Positions 54,750 to 64,000 of a stretch of 64,000 nt of DNA are shown here, piece after piece. Source of the stretch: Symsagittifera roscoffensis (Eukaryota > Xenacoelomorpha > Acoela > Convolutidae); contig NW_026970625.1 of NCBI RefSeq assembly GCF_963678635.1, forward strand, positions 1 through 64,000, given 5' to 3'. The position numbers were made by a program, and so were the translations under genes. Numbering within the stretch: the stretch's first letter is position 1; every line of letters begins with the position of its first letter. The notes under the pieces are model-generated. The model was not told where the DNA came from. It did no database searches and saw only the letters and a program-made list of their open reading frames with translations.

Positions 54750-57700
54750 CTAAACTGAGATCGATGAACTGCGATTAATTGAGAAACGCTTGTTCTGGAA
54801 AAATGGGTGGGCTTGGTTTCATAATCATCCAAGCTGTGAGGAAAAAAATGTTTATCAATTATTGTTTCAACTTCCTGGTAAGTTGTTTGGACTTGCTAGA
54901 AGCTCAAGCGTTGGGTAATTGTTTGATTTTTCAGGACTTCATGTGTTCGGCAGTTGTATGATTTTCACTGGACCTCAAATAATGTTTTTTTTAGGGAAAT
55001 TGTTCGAATTTCTCAAGACCGGTTTCCAAAATACGTTTGGTAAAGATTTAAGCGTCCCAAGACATAATTAGATTTCGCTTAGGCTTGTGTTTTCTTGTTC
55101 CATCACTTTCATGGCTAGTCCAAAATCTGAAGAAATTCGACAATAATATTTGAAGTATTCAAGACATCTGTTGTATTAGAAAAAAAGTTTCTAGTTTGTC
55201 TTAAATCTGGGTGTTCGTAATGAATTTTGATTTTAATCATCTGGTCAGTCTACTAACTCCAGGTTATTATTGAAAAAATTAAAAGAGTATTTTCTGAATG
55301 AGGACTTAATTTTTCAAAGACCGACCTTGTAAAGAAAAGAGTATTTCTGATGAACATCTCTCTCGAACCAGGTATTACTTAGCATGTCCAAAAACTTGTC
55401 TAGTACCTGGTCGTCACGCGTTATTTCCACTGGTGTTAAGATTATTGGGATTTTTAACTTTCTGGTTTCACTACCCGATCCGGCAAATCTATTCGCTTGT
55501 TTCTCGAGCACACTCTGAGGTCTTTCGCATTTCTGGTCTTGTTTCTGATACTGTCTCAGGATAACACCGACTCCGATTGATTTAAGGAAACTAAATGGTT
55601 GATGTCAATTTTTAAGTTACAACACTTTTTTACATTTTCCGACTAGAATTTTTATCTCAACCAATCTCTCTAGTCTAGCGTTCCCCCTCAGTTTTGCCGC
55701 TCTCACTTAAGTAAAAACTTCCATAAGCTCGATGGGAGCAAAAACTGGTGAAAGACATCTTTTGAAAAAACAAAAACGTTTATTGGAAAAACTGCAAGAA
55801 GTAAGAACCAATGCATATACTATAGTATAGGTATAGTATAAATTATTATGAAAATTCGATCGACCCAATCCGACAAAACAAGAAACTCCCTTTATTTACT
55901 TTTTGATTAGTTTTTGAAGAATATAAAAAAAAGTTGTTTTTTAAAAAAAATGTGCAATGAGCTTTAGGCTATAAATGATCTTCGTTTTGGTGATTTATGT
56001 TGAAATCGAAATGATTTTTTTTATATCTAGATTTGGAATGAATGAGCAAGCAAGACAAGTTTTTTTATAATAAGTACTTGATTTTGTGACTTTGAAATCA
56101 GGATTGAATCAATCAAATCTGATCAATTTTTTAAAAAAAAAACTTATTCAATGCCAAAAGGCCCTATGTATTTTGTTGAAACCACACAAAATTTAAATTT
56201 GAAGGCCTTCAATTTAATAAGAACAATATCAAGAGAAAATTTTCCAATTTTATGCGGCGAAGTGTAAGCCAATGAAAATATTCAACGAAATGAAACTTTA
56301 TTACAAATTTTGAGAGACTGCCATTCGATACTGTCTGGCATTGCACATAAGCTTCAGCAATTTGACTTCAAAATCCACGGGTCTACTTGAAAGCAATGTC
56401 TGGACCTAAAAATGTTTTTCAGAATTTTCTTTTAACCATTGGTTCAAGAGTCAGGGTCACTATATCTTGTGTTTGTGTACCTCAACCTGATGAAGCCAAT
56501 TCGGTCCACCTATGAAATGGGCAACTACAGTATTAGCCCTACTCTAGTAATAAGTACTTCCCCATGGCTAGGTCTCTAAGTAACTAAAACAAGCGAAAGC
56601 CGTTAAAAACAGGGCTGAAAACGCAAGTGAACACCATTTATATTTTCTGGATCAGCCTTAAACTCGCCTTAATTTTACAGTGAATGAACTAAAAAAAAAC
56701 ACCAGAAGTTTTAATAAGGCAACACATTGTGACTCAAGAAATTTTTTGAGTTTTAGATCATGAGGTCATTGAGCGTAGAACTTTCCCAGTCATGGTGCTT
56801 CTTGCTTCAAAAGTAGCACTCGTCAATCCACTCTCGACGCTCTCTATGGGGATCATGACAGCTCTACTCGTATTGATTATTATTGAACCAACTGCGAATA
56901 ATAGTTTGACTCCAGATTGACTCTCTGTAAACTTTCCCGCACTTATGAACTCGGTTGATCTGATATTCTGACTTTCGGTTTTAGTTGTTGCAATAAACTT
57001 AAGCAGGGAATGATCAATTCAAAACTTTCAAAAAAACCATTCCACCCTAAACAACTGATAACCCCTCTTGATATGACAGACTGGCACAAACGAGCTTGTG
57101 TCAACTATGATTTAAGTCAGACCAGCAATTTCCTCAACAAAATTATTGGCGCAGCATGGGGAAATTCGCGAAAGCGTTCTACAGAGCTAGATTTGGAGTT
57201 GAATGCGATAGAGTAGTCTGACATTGTATTCTCAATGAATGTTGACATTACATACCCCAATTTTCACGATGCATTTTCGGGTTACCGACCTGCCCCAACA
57301 AAAATATTTGCTTCAAAAACGAGTATCAATGAAGTTCAGGTATATATGCTGAAAAACTTGATTAGTTCTGTTAATATGTGAACTACGCTGAATCTTCTAT
57401 GAAGCATCTTATCGAAGAAAAAATACACTGTGCTTTACATTATTCCTATCTTTTACATCAAATTGTACATGATAATTGATAAAGTTAACTGAGAGCTGTA
57501 TTTCTTGCAGGAAAATTTTAGTTAGTCACACCCTCAGTTGGGCTAAAGAACGCTTCCTCAAGAAAACTTTAATAGTTCATTGGAAAAGTTTTGCGAATAA
57601 AAAAAAAGCCGACTACTTGTATCTATTGTTCCGACTCTAGCAACGAATAAACGATTAAAAAAGATACTAAAATTGTATAATTTACCTGTTAACCCGTCAA

Positions 57701-58340
57701 CATCGAGAGGGGCAAACCTACAAAGGTAGAGCCGCCATCTTTGATCTGCTAAATTTCATACTTTCCATGCCTTTCACAAATTTATGGAAAATAATTAAAT
57801 TTTTTTCTATATTCTGACACTGATTCAATCCTAAACGGAAAACACACCACTGTTAATACGGTACTTTTAGCGATAAAGCCGATCTGCAAAAATATACTGA
57901 TTTTTCCAATCTTGCAGCCATGCATCACATCTGAAACCAAGACAAAAAATGAGTTTAACTGAAACTCACTCATAATTAGGCTGGAGAAATCATACAGGAA
58001 CTCGCAGAACTGAAACCGAAGCATTACAACACAGTTGCAGCGGTTGAGTTTGCTTATGCAATCCTTTTTTTAAATAAAATCATTACTTTTCAATTATTTT
58101 TCGAAGATTGATAAAGAGAAGTTTTCTTATTTGAAATTGTAATTGGTTTTAAATTATAGCTATGATTGGTTTTGCTTGATGTTTCTCTGGAATAAATTAA
58201 TACTTGTATCTAATTGTACATTTGGACCGAATGAGCAAGCCAGAAAATCAAAAGTACAAGTAAATACTTTTTCGAAAATTTTGATAGCGTGCTTGTTTCT
58301 TTTATCATTCATTGATGCAGAATAATTAGAAAACTGGCGC
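54750..58340. repeat. Direct repeat R2 (older copy of leader plus flank)
   Basis: Its first part (54.9-56.5 kb) corresponds to the family M leader (ccggtttccaaaatacgtttgg here, cccatttccaaaaaccgtttga in D; ggttcaagagtcagggtcac near 56440 as in the leaders). Its second part (56.7-58.3 kb) corresponds to R1. It carries no gag. It is the most diverged of the leader copies, hence the oldest. Confidence 0.55.
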
Positions 58341-59150
58341 ATTTCTTAAAGAAACTTCACCATCCGGAATCGTTTGAAAAAAAATTGTGATCCAGGCACT
58401 GCACTGTGCTTTGAGTTGTTGCAATTCTCATGTGAACTGTGCATATCCAGAAAATATTTTTTTGTTCTTCATTCAGATCGATCATTTACTTCTTGTCAAC
58501 AATTCGGTCACTTAATTTTTATTAAAAAAAAAGTTTTTCAAGTTCTGTTGAAGGAAAGAGCACTTAAAATTTTTTTTGTATTAGGATTTTCACAGGACTT
58601 TGTTTTCTTTTTAAATATGATATTAAAGCAAAGTTTTTTTGAAAAGGCAGCTTATGGAGATCACAACAATTGCATTATGGACAGACTGGTCTTAAGTTTT
58701 ACTTTAGTTCTTTTTCGACATGGAAGTTTAACGGCTTAAAAAGTAAAAAGTTTTTTAACGCTTAATTTTCTACACCCTTATTTAGTTGTCGTTGTCTGAA
58801 AACTTTTCAGTTAAGTTTTCATTGTTTCGATTTCCAGGCACCTACACTTGAGTTTAACCTTATGTTGTGTAAAGTACACGTCCTTTCCATACTCAGTTAT
58901 AAGTTAAGCGTTCAAGTTTTTGATGGCACATCATAACTGTTGACAAATGTAAAACTGATTAGGTTTCAATAAAGGGAATCAAAACTTCTGATTGCGCTTA
59001 CATTCGGTTCCGAATGCTTCATAATAAACCAATTAGTTCGAAAAATTTATATTCAGTGTTTTTTCAAAACAAATTGGAACACTTGGATATGAACTTGTCT
59101 GATTCCTCAATTTTGGCAACTGTTGTTAGCTTATTGATTATTATCTATCA
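58340..59150. other. Non-coding, repeat-derived
   Basis: The part at 58355-58520 (catccggaatcg, then caattcggtcacttaattttta) recurs diverged at 62915-63060 (catccggaagaa, then gattcggtgacttaattttta). The frame at 58374-58739 lacks an ATG start and is not preserved in the second copy. No gene is supported. Confidence 0.5.
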
Positions 59151-59530
59151 AAATGCTTGACTATTCCCCTCTCCAACGACTACATAATTTAGAGTTTCTC
59201 AAAACTGTCAAACTTGTGTCAATTGAGATGCAATTGATAGTGTCAGTTGCTTACTTCTCTCCTCTAAATTTGCAGTAAGCCAGTATATCACTGAATCTAT
59301 TGCGACATGGTAATGAAAGAGTAAGATTATGCCATACAGGAGTTCCAGAATCTAGACGAACAAATCATGTACCATTTCGAAAATTACCCTAAGAGAAGTC
59401 CACTTTTGACCTAAACGCATTTCGTTAAATACGAAATTCCACCTGAATAGTCAAAAATAATTGACTGTTTTTTAATGAATACGGAATTGTATATACTGAT
59501 TGTGTAACTTTTTAAAGAAAAATAAAAATT
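59150..59530. repeat. Dispersed repeat S, copy 1
   Basis: Matches 60925-61330 at an offset of about 1775 bp (caaacttgtgtcaattgaga here and caaacttgtgtcatgtgaga there; ccagtatatcactgaatcta here and ccagtatatcactgaattta there). Non-coding. Confidence 0.65.
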
Positions 59531-59699
59531 AAAGGACTATCTATCTATTTTCTTTTTAATTTGCACAAAAATTACCAAAACAATAGAAAAATTTAATAAA
59601 TTATCACATGTAGTCAAGGATTCTGCAAAATTTTATCTATTTGTTAAAGATGCTGTAAAAAAGCTGTAAATGCTGTAAATTTTATAAAACACAAAAGGA

Positions 59700-59830
59700 T
59701 CGGTTTTTAACCTGCCTTTGCCTCTGCTTTCAAACTGATTGAGGAGTTGAGAATGACAGACGACTCAAATAAGCTTCAAAAATGACCATTCAACAAATTA
59801 TACTGAGAAAAACAAAGATTCCATGATTTT
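59700..59830. repeat. Dispersed repeat T, copy 1
   Basis: Contains gaggagttgagaatgacaga, then cgactcaaataagcttcaaa, then tgaccattcaacaaa. Related copies are at about 60125-60215, 62185-62250 and 63395-63465. Confidence 0.6.
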
Positions 59831-60099
59831 TTGATCCATGATTTTTTGCCGAATGAAGAGCAAGGTTTTAAATTTAGACACTATTCTTGAGGACTGTTAA
59901 AACTACTCCGTTTAAATAATTTTTATTCAAAATTGAATTAAAAAGCAGGCAATCAAAAAATATTAATAAAAATTTTAATGTTAAAACATTAATATTAATA
60001 TTAGTGAAAAAACAAAATGCAGGAGCGACAATTAAGTGGTACTGCTTGCAAAGTCTTTATGACATTTTCGAAATACGATCGAAGAAAAATCTTAGGAAA

Positions 60100-60640
60100 A
60101 CACAAATTGATCGTTTCTTAAACTTGCATTCGCGTTTGCTTCCAAACTGATCGAGGAGTTGAGAAGGACAAACGACTCGAAAAGCTTCAAAATTGACCAT
60201 GCAACAAAATATTTTCAGCAAAGAAATATTTTTCATTGTATAAGTTTGTGTTCTGTTAGCAATCATAATGAGATGACGCTATTGAATCAAAAATTATTTT
60301 ATCTAAGGAAGTAACTTGTGAGGTTAAAACTTCAGTTAATTGCGTCGATTTTTTTCTGGCAAGAAAATATAACTTTGAACTCATAGCAAGGCAAACGGAT
60401 TGTACAGAGAGTAGCCAGGTAACAAAAAAAAACAAAACAACGTGATCCATGAAAAGAACATTTGAAAAGAGTTTTTTTAAAAAAAAAAATCTATATAAAA
60501 AATGATGTTTTGCAAACCTCAATCGATTATTTCAAACAACTGTTATCAACGAAAACACAAAATACAAGTTCCCATAGCTTTGTCGATAGCGTAGCAAGAC
60601 TTTTGCCGATAGTTTAGCGAGACTTTCAATTAGACGCTTC
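60100..60640. repeat. Dispersed repeat T plus following segment, copy 2
   Basis: After the T core (gaggagttgagaaggacaaa) the sequence continues with gtgttctgttagcaatcata, and near 60441 with gtgatccatgaaaagaacat and gatgttttgcaaacctca. The same order occurs near 62185-62600 at an offset of about 2045 bp. Non-coding. Confidence 0.6.
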
Positions 60641-60924
60641 AGTTGAAGACGGGTAAATTTCATCAAAAAGTAGGCAATCAAAAAAGCATTCTATCTGCTA
60701 AAGGAAAATAGAGAAAAGAAACACTTATGATAATCATAATAAATCAAGTAATTCAAATTTACATTTAACACTATACTAATTAGTTGATTTTTTTGACCAC
60801 GCCGGAGTTTTCAGTGATTTTATTACAAATTGGATTACCATTATCACTGACGTGAATAAAAACTGATCTAATTCTGATTTTTGGCTTTTTTTTTACTTTA
60901 TCGCTTTTTATCAATCAATTTATT

Positions 60925-61330
60925 TATTTATTCACATCTCCGAACACAACATCAGTTTCATTTTCTCAACAATGCCAAACTTGTGTCATGTGAGATGAGA
61001 AGGATAGAGTGTCAGTTGCTTTCTTCTCTCATCTAACTTTGCATTAAACCAGTATATCACTGAATTTATTGCGACTAGGACACAGAAGAGTAAGAGTATG
61101 CAAGAAAGGAAATCCAGGAGCCTCTCGGTCCGAAAATAGACAGCTAGAAGAACAAACAGTGTATCATATCTAAAATCACTCCACGACCAGGCCACCTTGG
61201 ACTTAAACTCCTTTCAGTTAGTACAAAAATTTCACCTGTATTGTCGAAAATAAGTGGTTGTTTTATTTTGGTTATGGAGATGTATACGTTGACCAGGTAA
61301 TTTTTTTTGAAAAAAGAAAAATTAATTGAT
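60925..61330. repeat. Dispersed repeat S, copy 2
   Basis: Second copy of the 59150-59530 segment, clearly diverged. The minus-strand frame at 60986-61195 lies inside it and is not kept in copy 1, so it is not annotated as a gene. Confidence 0.65.
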
Positions 61331-62159
61331 TATCTATCTACTTTCTTAAGGTTTAAGGATTATCGAAAATCTCTCCGACTTTTTGAATGTGATGTAATAT
61401 TTTCCTCTGATTTTCCTGAAGTTCATTTTTTGAAAAGGTGCTATTTTTTACCTATGTTTTCCTGATTTTCTATCAAATTATGAAAAACGTTATGCTTTTC
61501 TCAAAAAACTGCAAAAAATGTTTCAGTGTTCTTAAGAATTTGCGAAAACGTTTTAATTTTGTATCAATTTGGATAAAGGTTTTACTTTTTAAAATGCGAA
61601 AAAACCTTAACATAAGACTTTGTTTAAGATAAAAATAGAAAAAAAACAGAAGAGTTATTTTAAAGGGGCACACAATTATAACTTGAGAGACAGCGTTATT
61701 GTTGACAATCATAATATCGATGAAGTTTCAAAATACTTATCAAAACTTTAATTACGATAACATTCGTTTCCAAATCATTTAAATTACCCCATAATAGTTT
61801 TAACGTTTGTCGATGACTTGCCTCCGTTGCAATAAACGTTTTCTTGTACATTTACAAATATACAATTTTGATGACGTTTTCTTGACAATTCGGAGGCAGA
61901 AATTATTGTTTAAAAATGATTTCCAAAACAATTAAATTATTAATTAGGTCCGCTCTGGTTTTTTTGGTATTATGCACGGAAATCTTCAAAACTAAAATTT
62001 TGTTCGATTAATGCGCGACTCAGGTTAAAGAGCGAAGTGAACATACTCTTTTGTTACTTTTGCTTTTAAAAGAAAAATTTGAAAAACTTTACAATCTTTT
62101 GAAAACATATCATAAAAAACTAATTGCACGATGGATAACTGAGTGATACTGCATGCAAA
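61331..62159. other. Non-coding, no recognised feature
   Basis: A/T-rich homopolymer-rich sequence. The overlapping frames at 61438-61632 (+) and 61473-61712 (-) are F/K/L-rich products of base composition. Confidence 0.5.
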
Positions 62160-62640
62160 GTGTGCATAACTTGCCCGCAAGACAATCAAGGTTGAGGAAT
62201 TTTGAATGACACACGTAACAAGTAAGCTTCAAAATTGACCATTGTTTAAATAATACTAAATAAAGTAATCATTTTCAGCGTTTAAGTTTGTACTAATTTT
62301 AAATGTTTAAAAATTCATCACAAATTGAACAAAACGATTTAGTTTAAAACAATTCTTTTAAAGAAAAAATTGCGAGATTATAAACTCAATTATTTGTGTC
62401 GTTGCTGGCTCGAATATATACGTTTACTCTCATAACCAGACAAACGTTCGTGATCTGATCAATCAAATACCTTTAAAAAACAAAAGAGTGTGATCCATGA
62501 AATAGAACAATCTAAAGTTAGGTTTAAATATGAAAAACTCTATGTGAAAAACGATGTTTTGCAAACATCAGACAGAGTTTTTCAACTGTTTACTTAGAAA
62601 ACGCATTGCGAGTTTTGCCAAATGAATAGCAAGAACTACA
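62160..62640. repeat. Dispersed repeat T plus following segment, copy 3
   Basis: Diverged copy of 60100-60640: ggttgaggaattttgaatga, aagcttcaaaattgaccatt, gtgatccatgaaatagaaca and gatgttttgcaaacatca, in the same order. Confidence 0.6.
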
Positions 62641-63369
62641 ACTGGATGGTTATGGATTTGTAAATAAGGATTTTTTTTTCTATAAAATAATTACTGAAAA
62701 CTAGATTATCTATCTATTTTCTCCCAATTGTATGCAAAAGTACCAAAAACATCAGAAAAATTAGTAAACTTATCAGAGTTGTTTAAAAAATATATAAACA
62801 ACTCTTCAAATTATTATGTGTTAATTTCCTCAGGTTTTCAGTAAGTTGCATTCCAATTTTTTTAACTTGAATGTTTCAAGCCGGTGCGTTTTCGTTAAAT
62901 ATATTGCCATAAAAAAGCATCCGGAAGAAAATGATATAAGAATTTTGTTTTAAGTGCTTGCTATTCTCATATGAACTATGTATATACAATTTTTTCTATT
63001 TCGTTTGTCATATGGATTGATCATTCGATTCTTGTCACCGATTCGGTGACTTAATTTTTATGAAAAGTTACCAATGTTGATGCAGATGCACGTATATTTT
63101 TTCAAATTGACCTTTTGTTATTTTAAAATTGGCACAAATCGTGTTTGATTATTGCGCGACGCAAATTAAGGTAAGAAGTGTCTATAATTTATATGTTTCT
63201 TTTCGCTTTTGTAAGAAATAACAGAAAAAACTAACATGGCTTTCAAAATATATTATTCAAAAAAAATTCAGGAGGGAGAAATAGGTGGTAAAACTTGCTA
63301 AATGAGCATAAATTTCCCGCGATACAATCAAAGAAAAAACTTGTAGAAACAGAAAATGATCGTTTTTTT

Positions 63370-63640
63370 TTACATTGCATTCGCGTCTGCTTCCAAATTG
63401 GTTGAGGAGTTGAGAATGACAGACGACTCAAGTAAGCTTCAAAATTAACCATTCAACAAACTATTAAGCAAAGAAATGTTTTTCAGTATTTAAGTTCGTG
63501 TTTTGATAACAATCAAAAATGGGATAACACTCTTTAGTCCAAAATAATTTTATCTAAAGAAGGAACTAGCGAGATTATAATTTCAGTTTTCTGCCTGAAG
63601 TGATTTCTTGGTTGAAAAAATAGTGGGATTGTCCAAATTT
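63370..63640. repeat. Dispersed repeat T, copy 4, with first copy of a 264-bp duplication
   Basis: It has the T core (gaggagttgagaatgacaga, then aagcttcaaaattaaccatt), then cagtatttaagttcgtgt at 63484. From there about 150 bp are repeated at 63748 (period 264 bp) nearly without change. Confidence 0.7.
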
Positions 63641-63747
63641 TTTGTTTTGGTGGTTCTTTTTGTATATTCTAGGTCTAGTGTAATAATTTAAAAGAAGTTC
63701 CAATTGGTTTTCATAGACATGTGAATGAAAAGGCTGTTCGTACGTAA

Positions 63748-63900
63748 CAGTATTTAAGTTCGTGTTTTGATAACAATCAAAAATGGGATAACACTCTTTA
63801 GTCCAAAATAATTTTATCTAAAGAAGGAACTAGTGAGATTATATTTTCAGTTTTTTGCCTGAAGTGATTTCTTGGTTGAAAAAATAGTTTTGTTTTCATA
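63748..63900. repeat. Second copy of the 264-bp duplication
   Basis: cagtatttaagttcgtgt, then gataacaatcaaaaatggga, then taacactctttagtcca are identical to 63484-63545. The copies stay alike to ttggttgaaaaaatag and then separate. A recent local duplication. Confidence 0.8.
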
Positions 63901-64000
63901 GCCAGACAAACGGTTCGCAAGCGGATTAGCCAGGTTACAAAAAACAAAAGAGCATGCTCCAATGCTCCATGAAAATGAACAAATTAAAATTAAAATTAAA

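Noticed and set aside
58374-58739. 121-codon plus-strand frame
   Set aside because: No ATG start, composition is F/L/C-rich as expected for AT-rich DNA, and the related DNA at 62.9 kb does not keep the frame.

Overview
The window looks like a piece of a large, AT-rich, repeat-dominated eukaryotic genome, most likely from an invertebrate animal. Reasons: non-coding DNA fills almost all of it, there is a minisatellite array of about 5 kb, there are hairpin MITE-like repeats and tRNA-derived relics, a GT-type splice donor sits beside a GC-richer exon-like patch, and two related Ty3/gypsy-type elements occupy the middle. Nothing here fixes the species. I see no intact host protein-coding gene.

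Layout. 1-5229: minisatellite of a roughly 29-bp monomer with higher-order blocks; a 70-bp terminal block carrying an inverted monomer closes the array and recurs twice inside it. 5303-6161: two GC-richer patches encoding coiled-coil segments, probably relics or exons of one host gene. 6446-6835: a 195-bp tandem pair that may once have been coding. 7514-7580 and 13611-13680: tRNA-like relics. 8270-12515: four head-to-tail units of about 1.27 kb, three carrying a 197-bp palindromic MITE-like hairpin and the last only its left arm. 12516-15338: non-coding, with a CCTCCG-rich imperfect repeat.

15339-26187 is a plus-strand Ty3/gypsy-type fossil (here G1) with gag, protease, reverse transcriptase, RNase H, a long acidic linker and integrase. 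Behind integrase lie parts that a standard gypsy element does not have: a macro-domain-like ORF (about 22880-23342), a basic/coiled region, an SGNH-hydrolase-like region (about 24490-24850), a Pro/Ser-rich linker and an unidentified alpha/beta-looking tail. From 26519 to about 51290 the minus strand holds a second, related family (here M) in several partial, tandemly duplicated copies that face G1 tail to tail. M has the same gene order, the same long RNase H-integrase linker and the same macro-domain-like ORF behind integrase, so that ORF is an inherited part of this lineage and not a chance neighbour.

51.3-64 kb is a mosaic of diverged direct repeats: two copies of a block of roughly 4 kb, a 291-bp tandem, a 78-bp tandem and several copies of 1.2-2 kb segments. 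I see no credible gene there. The most interesting biology is the pairing of a macro (ADP-ribose-binding/hydrolase type) domain and an SGNH esterase-like domain behind gypsy-type pol. The G1/M elements are treated as fossils throughout; they are broken, and no LTR pair could be recognised for either family.
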